64,000 bases of DNA from NCBI RefSeq assembly GCF_014679505.1, contig NZ_CP061474.1, forward strand, positions 2,366,001 to 2,430,000, written 5' to 3'. The notes below the pieces were generated by a model. That model was given only the letters and a program-made list of their open reading frames with translations, did not search any database and was not told the origin of the DNA. Source of the DNA: Geobacillus sp. 46C-IIa (GTDB lineage Bacteria > Bacillota > Bacilli > Bacillales > Anoxybacillaceae). The translations under genes and the position numbers were made by a program. Within the stretch, counting starts at the first letter, position 1; every line of letters begins with the position of its first letter. Shown here piece by piece: positions 1 through 10,495 of the stretch.

Positions 1-1684
1 ATGAAATGATAAACGGCAAGAATGATGAATTCGGCATATGAATATCGCCAAGCGGCTCGGCCGGCGTCAATTCTTTTTTGCCTTCCATTTTTTCAAGCCA
101 GAAAGCGTCCAACCCGCGGACGAGCGGCAGTTGGGCAAAGTTGTACACCGGCGGCGGCGAAGCGATGGCCCATTCGAGCGTGCGGCCGTCCCCCCAAGCA
201 TCGCCCGGCACTTTTTCGCCTTTTGCGGTCGTAATCACAATGTTAATGAGTAAAATGACCGTGGCGATCGCCATAAAGAACGCCCCAACCGTACTGATGA
301 AGTTACCGGTCTCCAATCCTTGCCCCGGCAAGAATGTGAACACACGGCGCGGCATTCCCATTAGACCAAGAAAATGTTGGATAAAGAACGTCAAATGGAA
401 GCCGATAAAGAACAGCCAGAACGTAATTTTGCCAAGCGTCTCATTCAGCATGCGGCCAAACATTTTCGGCCACCAGTAATGCGTGCCGGCAAGCAAGGCG
501 AACGCAACCCCGCCGACAATGACGTAATGGAAGTGGGCGACGACGAAATAGCTGTCATGATACTGATAGTCAGCTGCTGCTGATGCCAACATAACGCCGG
601 TCACCCCACCCATGACGAACGACGGGATGAAAGCGACCGCATAGTGCATCGGGGTCGTAAACTTGATGCTTCCGCCCCACATTGTAAACAGCCAGTTGAA
701 AATTTTCACCCCTGTCGGAACGGCGATCGCCATCGTCGCGACGGCAAAGATGGCGTTCGCAATCGGCCCCATCCCGACCGTAAACATATGGTGCGCCCAT
801 ACCATGAACCCTAAGAATGCGATCAATACCGTCGCAAACACCATCGACGAATAGCCGAACAGACGCTTTCGCGAGAACGTAGCGAAAATCTCAGAGAAAA
901 TGCCGAACGCCGGCAATATAAGAATGTATACTTCCGGATGGCCGAACACCCAGAACAAGTGCTCCCAAATGATCGTATTGCCGCCGGCAGCTGGATTAAA
1001 GAAGTTGCCGCCAAACAGCCGATCCATCATCATGAAAATTAACGCCACAGTCAGCGGCGGAAACGCAAACAAAATGAGCGCCGACGTCACAAACGTCGCC
1101 CATGTGAACATCGGCATGCGCATAAACGTCATGCCCGGGGCGCGCATATTAATGATCGTAACAAGAAAGTTAATGCCACCTATTAACGTGCCTATGCCAG
1201 AAATTTGCAATCCGAGCGTGTAAAAGTCGACACCGTGGTGCGCTTTCGAATCGAGCGCCAACGACGCATACGACGTCCAACCGGCGTCAGGCGCTCCCCC
1301 TAAAAACCACGAACAGTTTAAAAACACTCCGCCGAAGAAAAAGAGCCAAAATCCTAGCGCGTTCAAGAACGGAAACGCGACGTCACGCGCACCGATTTGC
1401 AGCGGTACAACTGCGTTCATAAACGCGAAAATAAGCGGCATGGCAGCCAAGAAAATCATCGTCGTTCCATGCATCGTCAGCACTTCGTTGTACAAACCAC
1501 CGACAAGAAAATCATTGTTCGGCTTCGCGAGCTGAATCCGGATGAACAGCGCCTCAAGACCACCAAGCAGGAAGAAAAAGCCCCCAGCGATCAAATACAG
1601 ATGGGCGATCTTTTTATGGTCGACCGTCGTTAGGTAATCCCATAAAACGGCGCCAACACCCTTTTTGCGAGTGATTGTGCTCAC
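1..1684 (-). CDS. ctaD: Cytochrome caa3 oxidase subunit I, cut by window edge
   Basis: Catalytic subunit of the proton-pumping terminal oxidase, in the cytoplasmic membrane. The frame is open to the left edge, giving about 561 codons; the family is about 615-620 residues, so roughly the last 50 are outside. I chose GTG at 1684, preceded by an AGGGAGG-type SD; the product begins with Ser-Thr-Ile-Thr-Arg-Lys-Lys. Heme-copper oxidase motifs are readable, including WAHHMFTVG (CuB histidines), HPEVYIL and HFHYVIVGG (heme ligands). Only 21 bp separate it from ctaC, and ctaB lies upstream, as in the Bacillus ctaBCDEF operon. Product assignment is very secure. Confidence 0.96.
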   Translation of the reverse strand, partial: MSTITRKKGVGAVLWDYLTTVDHKKIAHLYLIAGGFFFLLGGLEALFIRIQLAKPNNDFLVGGLYNEVLTMHGTTMIFLAAMPLIFAFMNAVVPLQIGARDVAFPFLNALGFWLFFFGGVFLNCSWFLGGAPDAGWTSYASLALDSKAHHGVDFYTLGLQISGIGTLIGGINFLVTIINMRAPGMTFMRMPMFTWATFVTSALILFAFPPLTVALIFMMMDRLFGGNFFNPAAGGNTIIWEHLFWVFGHPEVYILILPAFGIFSEIFATFSRKRLFGYSSMVFATVLIAFLGFMVWAHHMFTVGMGPIANAIFAVATMAIAVPTGVKIFNWLFTMWGGSIKFTTPMHYAVAFIPSFVMGGVTGVMLASAAADYQYHDSYFVVAHFHYVIVGGVAFALLAGTHYWWPKMFGRMLNETLGKITFWLFFIGFHLTFFIQHFLGLMGMPRRVFTFLPGQGLETGNFISTVGAFFMAIATVILLINIVITTAKGEKVPGDAWGDGRTLEWAIASPPPVYNFAQLPLVRGLDAFWLEKMEGKKELTPAEPLGDIHMPNSSFLPFIIS

Positions 1685-1705
1685 AGTGAAACCTCCCTTT
1701 ACGCC

Positions 1706-2776
1706 TTATTCCACTTTTAAGCTCATTAAATATTTCGTCAATGCATCAAGCTGCTCTTCTGTCAGTTGGTCGTATGTACCTGTCATTTTGTTTCCAGGTT
1801 TTACACTTTCAGGGTCACGCAGCCATCTTTTTAAGTTTTCTTCATTGTGTTCTAAAATACCGGCAATCCGTTCACGATCGCCAAAGTTCGCCAAATTCGG
1901 CGCTGTGCGTGCCTGTTCCGGACGCTTGTCCACCGGCGACACGGCATGGCAGCCAATACAGCTTTTATTGAAAATGGCTTCCCCTTGTTTGGCGACCGGA
2001 TCTGTCACAACCGGTTTTTTCGCATTTTGCATTTTTTCGACCCATGCATCAAACTCCGCGCGCGGCAGCGGACGCACTTTGAAGTCCATCAACGCATGGG
2101 ACGGACCGCAAAGCTCCGCACATTTGCCGTAAAAGACGCCGCCCGCCTTGTCTGTCGCTTCTTGGTCAAAGACAAGCCAAAACTGGTTTTTGTTGTCGGT
2201 GTTTGTGTCCATTTTGCCGCCGACTGGCGGAATCCAGAACGAGTGTTTCACGTCTGACGCAATCAAATTAAAATAGACTTTTTCGTTCGTCGGCACGACT
2301 AAGTCTTGGCTCGTAATAATGCCGTAATCCGGGTATTCAAATTCCCACCAGTACAAGTTGGCGCGCACGTTGACAACAACCGTATCTTTATCGCGGTTTT
2401 TGTCATTCATCGGCTTTACATCCGCCAGCTTAAACGTCGCCGATACTGTCGGCACCGCTAAAATCAGCAAGAGGATAATCGGAATGACAGTCCAAATGAT
2501 TTCCAGTTTATGGCTTCCTTCCACTTGCTTCGGAATTTTATTTTCTTCCCCTTTGCGCCGCCGGAAGCGGATGACAACATAGACGAAGATGATCGCTACG
2601 ACGACAATGACGAGAACCATGATCGATGTGCTCAACAACATGAGCGAATACTGCATGTCCGCTACTTCACCGGCAGGCTGGAGCGTCGATAAAAACGGCT
2701 TCCCGCAGCCGGCGAGCAACAGCGCCATCATCCCGAACAAGGAAAATAAGCGCCAGTTCCGTAGCCCTTTCTTCAT
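1706..2776 (-). CDS. ctaC: Cytochrome caa3 oxidase subunit II with fused cytochrome c
   Basis: Subunit II of the caa3 oxidase; it receives electrons and passes them through CuA to subunit I. The N-terminus is a lipoprotein signal with lipobox LLAGC near residue 24. Two membrane helices follow (about 45-70 and 90-110). The CuA site CAELCGPSHALM is near residue 215-230. A C-terminal cytochrome c domain carries CIGCH near residue 275 and a distal Met, which marks the caa3 type. Length 356 residues matches Bacillus CtaC. It is followed directly by ctaD. Confidence 0.96.
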   Translation of the reverse strand: MKKGLRNWRLFSLFGMMALLLAGCGKPFLSTLQPAGEVADMQYSLMLLSTSIMVLVIVVVAIIFVYVVIRFRRRKGEENKIPKQVEGSHKLEIIWTVIPIILLLILAVPTVSATFKLADVKPMNDKNRDKDTVVVNVRANLYWWEFEYPDYGIITSQDLVVPTNEKVYFNLIASDVKHSFWIPPVGGKMDTNTDNKNQFWLVFDQEATDKAGGVFYGKCAELCGPSHALMDFKVRPLPRAEFDAWVEKMQNAKKPVVTDPVAKQGEAIFNKSCIGCHAVSPVDKRPEQARTAPNLANFGDRERIAGILEHNEENLKRWLRDPESVKPGNKMTGTYDQLTEEQLDALTKYLMSLKVE

Positions 2777-2851
2777 AGCCTAATCAAACCCCTCTTTCTT
2801 TGATGGATAAATGTATATAAATTCTTTCGCGGAGAAAGAATTTTAACCTGT

Positions 2852-3781
2852 TCACCAAAGCGTGGCGATGACCATCGCCACGAACAGAATCGTCAAATAA
2901 TTGAGCGAGTAGACGAACATCCACTTCGCCCACTTGATGTCGTCTTTCATTTTCAAGCCCCGCAAACCTAGCAGCAGCCAGCCGACGTTCAGCAGCGTCG
3001 CGACTGCTAAAAACGGCACGCCAAGCGGGAACAAATAAAACGGCAGCGGCAACAAACATGCCACCCAGACGATGATTTGCCGCTTCGTCATGGCAAAACC
3101 GTGGACGACCGGCAGCATCGGGATGCCGGCAGCGCGGTATTCTTCACACCGCTTCATCGCCAGGGCCAAAAAGTGAGGCGGCTGCCATAAAAACATGATT
3201 AAAAATAAGACGAGCGGAACGATATGGAAATCCGAGTCGACCGCCGTCCAGCCGATCACCGGGGGAACAGCACCAGAAACGCTGCCGACGACGGTGTTGA
3301 GCGTATAGTTGCGCTTCGTCCAGAGCGTGTACAGAAAAACGTACGTCACCATGCCGATCAGCCCGACAACCGCAGCCGTAACCGTTGTCATGAGCAGGCT
3401 CATCGTCCCGATGGCAACAAGCGTCACCCCAAGCCAAAGCACGCGCCGCGGCTCCATCGCCCCTGTCACTGTCGGCCGCGCCTTCGTCCGCTCCATGTGC
3501 TGGTCAATGTCGCGGTCAATAAAATTGTTGATGCTGCACGATCCGGCGATGACAAGCGCCGCCCCGAACAGCGTAAAAAAGACGAGATGCAAGTTTTCTA
3601 AAAACCGCTCCCCGGTAAAATAAAACGCCAGCCACATCCCAGCAAATGTCGTGATCAAGTTGGAATTGACAATCCCGATTTTCACAACCGCTGACACTTC
3701 TCTCCAAAGTGCCTTTATGCTTGCCTGCGGGCGATGCCCGGCATCGGCCGCGGCCCCATGCACCGCTTTCAAATCGGCCAT
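2852..3781 (-). CDS. ctaB: Protoheme IX farnesyltransferase (heme O synthase)
   Basis: UbiA-type prenyltransferase that farnesylates protoheme IX to heme O, which CtaA converts to heme A for the oxidase. It is strongly hydrophobic, with about nine helices. The prenyl-diphosphate motif region [21 protein letters not shown] is seen in part as [10 protein letters not shown] chose ATG at 3781 (309 residues), behind GGAGGAGCAGGAG, rather than an in-frame ATG at 3847 that has no SD. It is the first gene of ctaB-ctaC-ctaD and is divergent from ctaA. Confidence 0.93.
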   Translation of the reverse strand: MADLKAVHGAAADAGHRPQASIKALWREVSAVVKIGIVNSNLITTFAGMWLAFYFTGERFLENLHLVFFTLFGAALVIAGSCSINNFIDRDIDQHMERTKARPTVTGAMEPRRVLWLGVTLVAIGTMSLLMTTVTAAVVGLIGMVTYVFLYTLWTKRNYTLNTVVGSVSGAVPPVIGWTAVDSDFHIVPLVLFLIMFLWQPPHFLALAMKRCEEYRAAGIPMLPVVHGFAMTKRQIIVWVACLLPLPFYLFPLGVPFLAVATLLNVGWLLLGLRGLKMKDDIKWAKWMFVYSLNYLTILFVAMVIATLW

Positions 3782-4168
3782 TTCTCCTGCTCCTCCTCGC
3801 TGCACCGCCTGCGATGAGACAGCGCCGTCATATGTCCAAAATTTCATCCAATGCGAACGCGAAAAAAGAATAAAAAGGGTCGTTTTCTCTTTATATTAAA
3901 TCACATTTTTTTCTCATCATGTGAACTTTTTTTGAATAATTTGTGTCAAATTTTTGAATCCCTGATGTCGAAAGTGGTCTATACGCTTGTCCCATTAATA
4001 TTTCTAGCAAACTTAACCGACTTATTCAATATGTAAACGTCATTTTGTGTTTCTTCGCCGCATCGTGTAAAATAGACTTGACTTGGACGCACCGTTGGCT
4101 GCAATAAATTCCATCACTTTACTAATATGGACAAAATCATAATTTCTCAATACAAGAAGGTGAAGATT
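3782..4168. other. Divergent ctaB/ctaA control region
   Basis: This 387-bp AT-rich gap between divergent heme-oxidase genes holds the ctaA promoter described separately and a spaced inverted repeat, TCACAT at 3901-3906 with ATGTGA at 3919-3924. A TTGACA hexamer on the minus strand (3944-3949) has no convincing -10 partner for ctaB. In B. subtilis this interval is under ResD control; I cannot identify a ResD site with confidence. Reading upstream of the ctaA start also gives an ATG at 4127 with no SD, which I did not use. Confidence 0.6.
4045..4073 (+). promoter_or_regulatory. Probable SigA promoter of ctaA
   Basis: TTGTGT at 4045-4050, a 17-bp spacer with a TG just before the -10, then TAAAAT at 4068-4073. 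It lies about 95 bp upstream of the ctaA TTG start. Confidence 0.55.
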
Positions 4169-5122
4169 TTGCAACGTTCATTAAAATGGTTTGCTTCGGC
4201 AACAACGCTGGCAATGCTGTTTGTGCTGATCGGCGGGGCGCTCGTGACAAAAACGGGCTCCGGCATGGGATGCGGCCGGTCGTGGCCGCTGTGCAACGGT
4301 CAATGGGTGCCGGACGACATCACGCCAGAACTCGTTATCGAACTGAGCCATCGCCTCGTTTCCGGGCTCGCCGGCATCATGGTGCTCATCCTTTCCATTT
4401 GGGCGTGGCGGGCCGTCGGCCATGTGCGGGAAACGAAGTTTTTGGCTGTCGTTTCGTTCGTCTTTCTCGTCCTGCAAGGTTTAATCGGCGCCGCCGCGGT
4501 CGTCTGGGGGCAGTCCGATTTCGTTTTGGCCTTGCACTTTGGCATTTCCCTCATTTCGTTTGCCGCTGTGCTGTTGCTGACGTTGCTTATTTTTGAAATC
4601 GACAAAAGGTTTTCCGCCGCTTCGCTCAATCTTGACAGGCCAATGCGGTTTCATATTTACGGCATCATCATTTACTCGTACATCGTTGTTTATACCGGGG
4701 CGCTCGTCCGCCATACGAACGCCAGCCTTGCCTGTCCGAGCTGGCCGCTATGCGCCAAGTCGCGCCCCCTCCCCATGCAGTTTCACGAGTGGGTGCAAAT
4801 GGGCCATCGGCTGGCGGCTGCCGTTATCATCGTTTGGATTGCCGCCGCAGCGGTGCATGCCATCCGTCATTACCGCGCACAGCCGGTCATTTACTGCGGA
4901 TGGATCATCGCCCTTCTTCTGGCTCTCGCGCAAATGGCGACCGGAGCCCTTGTCGTTTTTACCGGGCTGAATTTGTATATCGCTTTGGCACACGCCTTTT
5001 TCATCTCCTGCCTGTTCGGCGTGCTCAGCTATTTGCTGCTCTTGGCGCTCCGCACCCGCCGCAAGCCGGAGAAGGCCGCTGGCCATCCGGTCAGGGAAAC
5101 GGCGCCGGCGACGTTAAAATAA
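4169..5122 (+). CDS. ctaA: Heme A synthase
   Basis: Membrane mono-oxygenase converting heme O to heme A for the caa3 oxidase. Eight helices are visible in two similar halves. Each half carries a cysteine pair typical of Bacillus CtaA: CGRSWPLC after the first helix and CPSWPLC in the second half. Conserved His residues occur in ELSHRL, LHFG, GHRLAA and AHAF. The start is TTG at 4169 (317 residues), preceded by GAAGGTGA at good spacing; the upstream ATG at 4127 lacks an SD. Divergent from ctaB, as in B. subtilis. Confidence 0.95.
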   Translation: MQRSLKWFASATTLAMLFVLIGGALVTKTGSGMGCGRSWPLCNGQWVPDDITPELVIELSHRLVSGLAGIMVLILSIWAWRAVGHVRETKFLAVVSFVFLVLQGLIGAAAVVWGQSDFVLALHFGISLISFAAVLLLTLLIFEIDKRFSAASLNLDRPMRFHIYGIIIYSYIVVYTGALVRHTNASLACPSWPLCAKSRPLPMQFHEWVQMGHRLAAAVIIVWIAAAAVHAIRHYRAQPVIYCGWIIALLLALAQMATGALVVFTGLNLYIALAHAFFISCLFGVLSYLLLLALRTRRKPEKAAGHPVRETAPATLK

Positions 5123-5135
5123 CGGTTAGACTCCT

Positions 5136-5177
5136 CAAAAAAGGGATGCCCGCAAACGTTGGGCATCCCTTGTTTTT
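5136..5177. terminator. Bidirectional terminator between ctaA and pycA
   Basis: AAGGGATGCCC (5141-5151) pairs with GGGCATCCCTT (5161-5171). T-runs flank it on both strands, so it can serve the convergent ctaA and pycA. Confidence 0.88.
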
Positions 5178-5208
5178 GGCAAACCGGTTTGTGGCGGTCG
5201 CGATGATT

Positions 5209-8200
5209 TTATTTGGACAGCTCAATCAACAGGTCTCCCGCTTGGATCGCATCGCCACTTTTGACGTAAATGTCTTTGACGACGCCGGCAAACGGGGCTT
5301 GCACCGTCGTTTCCATTTTCATCGCTTCCGTGACCATTAAATGGTCGCCTTTATCGACTTTTTCCCCTTTTTCGACGAGCACTTTTACGACCGTGCCCGG
5401 CATTGTCGCCGCAATGTGGTTTGGATTCGTCCGGTCCGCTTTAATACGCTCGACGACCGCAGCTTTAATGCTTTCGTCACGGATGACGACTTCACGCGGC
5501 TGGCCGTTCAGCTCAAAGTAGACGACGCGCGTCCCGTCCGCCTGCGGCTGGCCGATCGACACAAGCTTAACGATCAGCGTTTTTCCGCGCTCGATTTCCA
5601 CTTCGATTTCCTCGCCGAGGCGCATGCCGTACAAGAACGTCGGTGTATCGAGCACAGACACATCGCCGTATTTTTCAACCGTTTCCGCATACTCAAGAAA
5701 CACTTTCGGATAAAGGGCGTACGCGATGGCGTCAAAGTCGGTCACTTCGCGGCCGAGCTTGTCGTACAGCTCTTTTTTGATTTGCTCAAAATCCACCGGC
5801 TCGAGCAGTTCTCCCGGACGGACGGTGATTGGCTCGCGCCCTTTCAAAATAATGCGCTGCAGCTCTTTCGGGAATCCGCCGTGCGGCTGGCCTAAATAGC
5901 CCTCAAACAGCTCGACGACCGAATCCGGGAAGTTCAGCGTTTCTCCGCGCTCGAAAATATCTTGCTCTGTCAAGTTGTTTTGCACCATATAAAGCGCCAT
6001 ATCGCCGACGACTTTCGATGACGGCGTCACTTTAACGATATCGCCGAACAAGTCGTTGACGCGGCGGTACATTTCTTTCACTTCATCCCACCGGTCGCCG
6101 AGGCCGACCGCCTTCGCCTGTTGCTGCAAGTTGCTGTATTGGCCGCCCGGCATTTCGTGCATGTACACTTCCGTATGCGGCGCGTTCATGCCACTTTCAA
6201 ACTCCTGGTAAAACTTGCGCACATCCTCCCAATAGCGCGCCAGCTGCTCAAGGCCGTAAATGTCGACTTCCGGCGCCCGCTCAGTCCCTTCGAGCGCATA
6301 GTAAAGCGTATTGGCGCTCGGCTGTGACGTTAAGCCGGCCATCGAGCTGATGGCGACATCCACAATGTCGACGCCGGCTTCGATCGCTTTCGCGTACGTA
6401 TAAATGCCGTTGCCGCTCGTGTCGTGCGTATGCAAATGAATCGGAATGCCGACCGTTTCCTTGAGCGCGGAAATGAGCACGTGCGCGGCCTGCGGCTTCA
6501 AGAGCCCGGCCATATCTTTAATGGCCAAAATGTGCGCGCCGGCCTGTTCAAGTTCTTTTGCAAGCGTCTTATAGTAGTCTAAATTGTACTTCGGCCGGCT
6601 TGGGTCTAAAATATCGCCCGTATAGCAAATCGCTGCCTCAGCGATTTTGCCGCTCTGCCGAACGGCGTCGATCGCCACCGTCATTCCTTTCACCCAGTTT
6701 AAGCTGTCAAAAATGCGGAACACATCAATGCCGGCTTGCGCCGATTTGTTAACGAACTCGCGGATGACGTTGTCCGGATAGTTTTTATATCCCACGGCGT
6801 TGGCCGAGCGGAGCAGCATTTGGAACAACACGTTCGGGATGCGCTCGCGCAGCTTGAGCAGCCGATCCCACGGATCCTCTTTTAAAAAGCGGTACGCCAC
6901 ATCAAACGTCGCCCCGCCCCACATCTCAAGCGAGAACAAATTCGGCAATAGGCGCGCCGTCGGTTCTGCTGCGCGCACTAAATCGACCGTGCGGACGCGC
7001 GTCGCCAACAGCGACTGATGGGCGTCCCGGAACGTCGTATCGGTCAAAAGCACGCGCGGCTGTTCTTGAATCCAGCGGACAAGGCCCTCTGGGCCGCGCT
7101 CATCCAAAATTTGTTTCGTTCCGGCCGGAATCGGCTCCGCCTCGCTCAATTTCGGCAAGCGCGGCTTATCAAACACCGGCTTTTTCTTTTTGCCGATGCC
7201 CGGGAAGCCGTTGACCGTCACCGTGCCGATGTACGTGAGCATTTTCGTTCCGCGGTCTTTCCGGCGCGGGAACACAAACAGTTCCGGCGTCGTATCGATG
7301 AACGACGTATCGTATTCGCCCGATAAAAACTTCGGATGTTGGACGACGTTTTCCAAAAACGGAATGTTCGTTTTGATGCCGCGAATGCGGAACTCGCGCA
7401 AGTTGCGCAGCATTTTTCTTGCCGCCTGCTCAAACGTCAGCGCCCATGTCGACAGTTTAACAAGCAAGGAATCGTAATACGGCGTAATGACGGCTCCCTG
7501 GAAGCCGTTGCCGGCGTCCAAACGCACGCCGAAGCCGCCGCCGGAGCGGTACGCCATAATTTTCCCAGTGTCCGGCATAAAGTTGTTGAGCGGGTCTTCC
7601 GTCGTCACCCGCGACTGAATGGCATAGCCGTTAATGCGGATGTCTTCCTGCTTCGGAATGCCGACTTCATGGCTGTGAAGCGAAAAGCCGTCAGCGATTA
7701 AAATTTGTGACTGGACGATATCAATGCCGGTGATCATTTCGGTGATCGTATGCTCGACTTGAATGCGCGGGTTGACTTCGATGAAATAAAACTCGTCGCC
7801 CGAAACGAGAAACTCGACCGTGCCGGCATTGACGTAACCGACGCTTCTCATCAGCTGGACCGCCGCCTCGCAAATGCGCTGGCGCAGCTCGTCCGACAGC
7901 GAGACGCTCGGCGCGACTTCGACGACTTTTTGATGGCGGCGCTGCACCGAGCAGTCGCGTTCATAAAGGTGAACGATATTTCCTTCATGGTCGCCTAAAA
8001 TTTGCACTTCAATGTGCTTTGGCTTTTCGATCAATTTTTCAGCGTACACGTCATCGCTGCCAAACGCCGCCTTCGCTTCCGATTTGGCGCGCTCGAACGC
8101 TTCTTTCACTTCCGACTTCGAGCGGACGATGCGCATGCCGCGCCCGCCGCCGCCGAGAGCCGCTTTAATGATGAGCGGATAACCGTGCGTTTCAGCGAAG

Positions 8201-8652
8201 CGGACGACATCTTCGAGGCCGCCGACCGGCCCGTCGCTGCCCGGAATGACCGGAATGCCGGCGTTCACCGCCGCATGGCGCGCTTTCACCTTGTCGCCGA
8301 ACATGTCCAAATGATCTTCATTCGGGCCAATAAAAATAATTCCTTCTTCGCGGCACCGTCTGGCAAATTGAATATTTTCCGACAAAAACCCGTATCCGGG
8401 GTGAATGGCATCGACATCGTGGGCCTTGGCGATCTCGATGATCCCTTCAATATCCAAATACGCCTCAATCGGCTTTTTCCCTTCGCCGACTAAGTACGCT
8501 TCATCCGCTTTATAGCGGTGGTACGAGCCGGCATCTTCCTTCGAGTAAATGGCCACGGTGCGGATGCCAAGCTCCGTGCAGGCGCGGAAGACGCGAATAG
8601 CGATCTCCCCGCGGTTGGCTACGAGCACTTTGCGAATTCGTCTTGTCCTCAT
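5209..8652 (-). CDS. pycA: Pyruvate carboxylase
   Basis: Biotin enzyme that carboxylates pyruvate to oxaloacetate, the main anaplerotic step. Length 1147 residues is that of the single-chain tetrameric type. Domain order: biotin carboxylase (about 1-455, with glycine-rich ALGGGGRGMR and FIEVNPRIQVEH), carboxyltransferase TIM barrel (about 530-810, with LLTDTTFRDAHQSL and the AIKDMAGLLKP lysine region), then the biotin carrier domain with AMKM near residue 1112. ATG at 8652 follows AAAGGAGGAGAG. In B. subtilis DarB stimulates this enzyme; a darB homologue is at 36.4 kb. ftsW lies 58 bp upstream on the same strand. Confidence 0.97.
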   Translation of the reverse strand: MRTRRIRKVLVANRGEIAIRVFRACTELGIRTVAIYSKEDAGSYHRYKADEAYLVGEGKKPIEAYLDIEGIIEIAKAHDVDAIHPGYGFLSENIQFARRCREEGIIFIGPNEDHLDMFGDKVKARHAAVNAGIPVIPGSDGPVGGLEDVVRFAETHGYPLIIKAALGGGGRGMRIVRSKSEVKEAFERAKSEAKAAFGSDDVYAEKLIEKPKHIEVQILGDHEGNIVHLYERDCSVQRRHQKVVEVAPSVSLSDELRQRICEAAVQLMRSVGYVNAGTVEFLVSGDEFYFIEVNPRIQVEHTITEMITGIDIVQSQILIADGFSLHSHEVGIPKQEDIRINGYAIQSRVTTEDPLNNFMPDTGKIMAYRSGGGFGVRLDAGNGFQGAVITPYYDSLLVKLSTWALTFEQAARKMLRNLREFRIRGIKTNIPFLENVVQHPKFLSGEYDTSFIDTTPELFVFPRRKDRGTKMLTYIGTVTVNGFPGIGKKKKPVFDKPRLPKLSEAEPIPAGTKQILDERGPEGLVRWIQEQPRVLLTDTTFRDAHQSLLATRVRTVDLVRAAEPTARLLPNLFSLEMWGGATFDVAYRFLKEDPWDRLLKLRERIPNVLFQMLLRSANAVGYKNYPDNVIREFVNKSAQAGIDVFRIFDSLNWVKGMTVAIDAVRQSGKIAEAAICYTGDILDPSRPKYNLDYYKTLAKELEQAGAHILAIKDMAGLLKPQAAHVLISALKETVGIPIHLHTHDTSGNGIYTYAKAIEAGVDIVDVAISSMAGLTSQPSANTLYYALEGTERAPEVDIYGLEQLARYWEDVRKFYQEFESGMNAPHTEVYMHEMPGGQYSNLQQQAKAVGLGDRWDEVKEMYRRVNDLFGDIVKVTPSSKVVGDMALYMVQNNLTEQDIFERGETLNFPDSVVELFEGYLGQPHGGFPKELQRIILKGREPITVRPGELLEPVDFEQIKKELYDKLGREVTDFDAIAYALYPKVFLEYAETVEKYGDVSVLDTPTFLYGMRLGEEIEVEIERGKTLIVKLVSIGQPQADGTRVVYFELNGQPREVVIRDESIKAAVVERIKADRTNPNHIAATMPGTVVKVLVEKGEKVDKGDHLMVTEAMKMETTVQAPFAGVVKDIYVKSGDAIQAGDLLIELSK

Positions 8653-8710
8653 CGTCTCTCCTCCTTTCTAATTAAACTATAAAAATTTTTCTATTTTGTA
8701 AATACAGTTT

Positions 8711-9922
8711 CTAAAAAGTCAGACCTTTTTTCTGCCGGTCAGCAACCATTTTTTCACCCTTTTTATACCGTTGTTCATACTTCGTAAACATCGAAATGTT
8801 GACGAGCAAGCCAAGCGAAGCCATCATGAGAACGAGCGACGTCCCCCCGTAGCTGACAAGCGGCAGCGGCACCCCGGTGATCGGGATGAGCCCCGTGACT
8901 CCGCCGACGTTAATAAACGTTTGAAAACCGATCATGACGGAAATGCCGATGGCGAGCAAACTGCCGAACGCATCGTTGGAACGGCGGGCAATCCAAAACC
9001 CGCGCAGCACGATAAACGAAAGCAACCCGAGCGTGAACATCACGCCAAACAGCCCGAGTTCCTCAGCAATGACCGCCATAATAAAATCCGTATGCGATTC
9101 CGGCAAATAACCGTATTTTTGCACGCCTTTTCCGAGGCCGAGCCCTTTCAGCCCGCCAAGCCCAATCGCCAAGTACGAATTGACAAGCTGGTAGCCGTCG
9201 CTGCTCGCGTATTGAAACGGATCCAAATAGCTATAAAGGCGCGACATCCGTTCATCGGAAAAAATCTTTTCCCCCACAACCGGAAACCAAAACGGCGACA
9301 ACACCGCGCCAATGAGGGTAAAAAAGAGCAGCTGCTTTAGGAGCAAAGTGAGGCGCAGCCCGGATGAAACGATGATGCACATCGCGATGAAAAACACGAT
9401 CGCTGCCGTCCCAAAGTCCGGCTGAATAGCGATTAAAAAACAAATAAACAGCGTGTAATAAATCGGGAACAAATTGCTTTTCACCGGCTCAGCCAACCGT
9501 TTCTGCTTGTTGGCAAACGCCGCCGCCAAGTACAGGATCAAGCCGAGCTTCGCCAGCTCCGCCGGTTGGACGGACAGCGCCCCGACGCGAAACCAGCTCG
9601 TGGCGTTGTTGGCCGTATGGCCGAGAAAGGCGACCGCAACAAGCATCAATGGGGAAGCAAAAAACACAAGTTTCACCCATCGTTCTTTCCGCCACACTTT
9701 ATAGGGGATCATAGCCATGACAGCGAAGGCGACCAACGCAGCGATCAGCCATCGCTTTTGCCGTTCGTAAAAATAGTCGCTCGGCACTTCAAAGCGGATG
9801 ACAGCGGTGACCATGCTCGAACTGTACACCATAATCAATCCGAACAACGACAGCATAATGACCGCGGTCACAAGCGGATAATCGTAGCATTTCAGCACTT
9901 TCTTCCACAATTGTCGTTCCAT
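8711..9922 (-). CDS. ftsW: Cell-division peptidoglycan glycosyltransferase FtsW
   Basis: SEDS-family polymerase that inserts septal peptidoglycan together with a class B penicillin-binding protein. About ten membrane helices are visible. Typical SEDS segments are present: SSSMVTA early, VQPAELAKLGLILYLA, PDFGTA, and the C-terminal GVPLPLVSYGGTS. ATG at 9922 gives 403 residues, the same length as B. subtilis FtsW; the upstream extension to 10021 is not family-like. It sits between ylaN and pycA, as in B. subtilis, which favours FtsW over RodA. Confidence 0.93.
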   Translation of the reverse strand: MERQLWKKVLKCYDYPLVTAVIMLSLFGLIMVYSSSMVTAVIRFEVPSDYFYERQKRWLIAALVAFAVMAMIPYKVWRKERWVKLVFFASPLMLVAVAFLGHTANNATSWFRVGALSVQPAELAKLGLILYLAAAFANKQKRLAEPVKSNLFPIYYTLFICFLIAIQPDFGTAAIVFFIAMCIIVSSGLRLTLLLKQLLFFTLIGAVLSPFWFPVVGEKIFSDERMSRLYSYLDPFQYASSDGYQLVNSYLAIGLGGLKGLGLGKGVQKYGYLPESHTDFIMAVIAEELGLFGVMFTLGLLSFIVLRGFWIARRSNDAFGSLLAIGISVMIGFQTFINVGGVTGLIPITGVPLPLVSYGGTSLVLMMASLGLLVNISMFTKYEQRYKKGEKMVADRQKKGLTF

Positions 9923-10043
9923 CTTCCCTCTTCCCCATTTACACATATGTACATAAATCATTCGCAGCGGCGCACCGTTTTCCTGCCGAAAAACAGAAAA
10001 ACTCAAACGACGGCAGGCCAATCGTTTGAGTTGCCATGTATGG

Positions 10044-10331
10044 TTATCGTACGCGCTTTTTTGTTACTGCCTCATGCAACGCGGAGAGCTCACGCTCGAG
10101 CCGGTCAAGGAGCGCCTTCCCGTCTTTTGCCTCGACAAGGCCGAGGCGCACCGCAAAATCAATTTCTCGCGACAAGCCGAACATTTGCGTGTCCAACACT
10201 TCTTCATACAACGGGCATTGCGGCATCGTCAAATGGTCCATTTGCACGCGGATGAGCTGAATAATTTTTTCCGCATCCGCTTGCAAAAGCGCGTACGCCT
10301 TTTCCCGATAGCTCATCGATCCGTCCGTCAC
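10044..10331 (-). CDS. ylaN: YlaN, iron/Fur-linked small protein (UPF0358)
   Basis: Small cytosolic protein, 95 residues, nearly identical to B. subtilis YlaN through the core [20 protein letters not shown] and on through [12 protein letters not shown]. YlaN is essential under iron limitation and is reported to bind Fur and relieve repression. Start is GTG at 10331 after GGAGGG; a later ATG (residue 6) has no SD. The gene lies directly upstream of ftsW, as in B. subtilis. Confidence 0.93.
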   Translation of the reverse strand: MTDGSMSYREKAYALLQADAEKIIQLIRVQMDHLTMPQCPLYEEVLDTQMFGLSREIDFAVRLGLVEAKDGKALLDRLERELSALHEAVTKKRVR

Positions 10332-10495
10332 ATCGATCCCTCCGTTCTCTCCCCTATCCTTCTTTCAATCTTAACGTGAAACAAGCCATTTTGCAAGTTG
10401 AAACAGTTGACAGCCAAACGGCTTGGAACATGACAAACCTTTTATTTATTATTATACTAAAAACAGCGGGAAAATGCAGAGGAGAGGATGCTTTG

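Noticed and set aside
3901..3924. TCACAT/ATGTGA inverted repeat as an Fnr or Crp site
   Set aside because: The 12-bp gap between arms does not fit either protein, and no supporting context was found.
10332..10495. Place of B. subtilis ylaM (glutaminase) between ylaN and ylaL
   Set aside because: Only a short divergent promoter region is present; there is no glutaminase-like frame.
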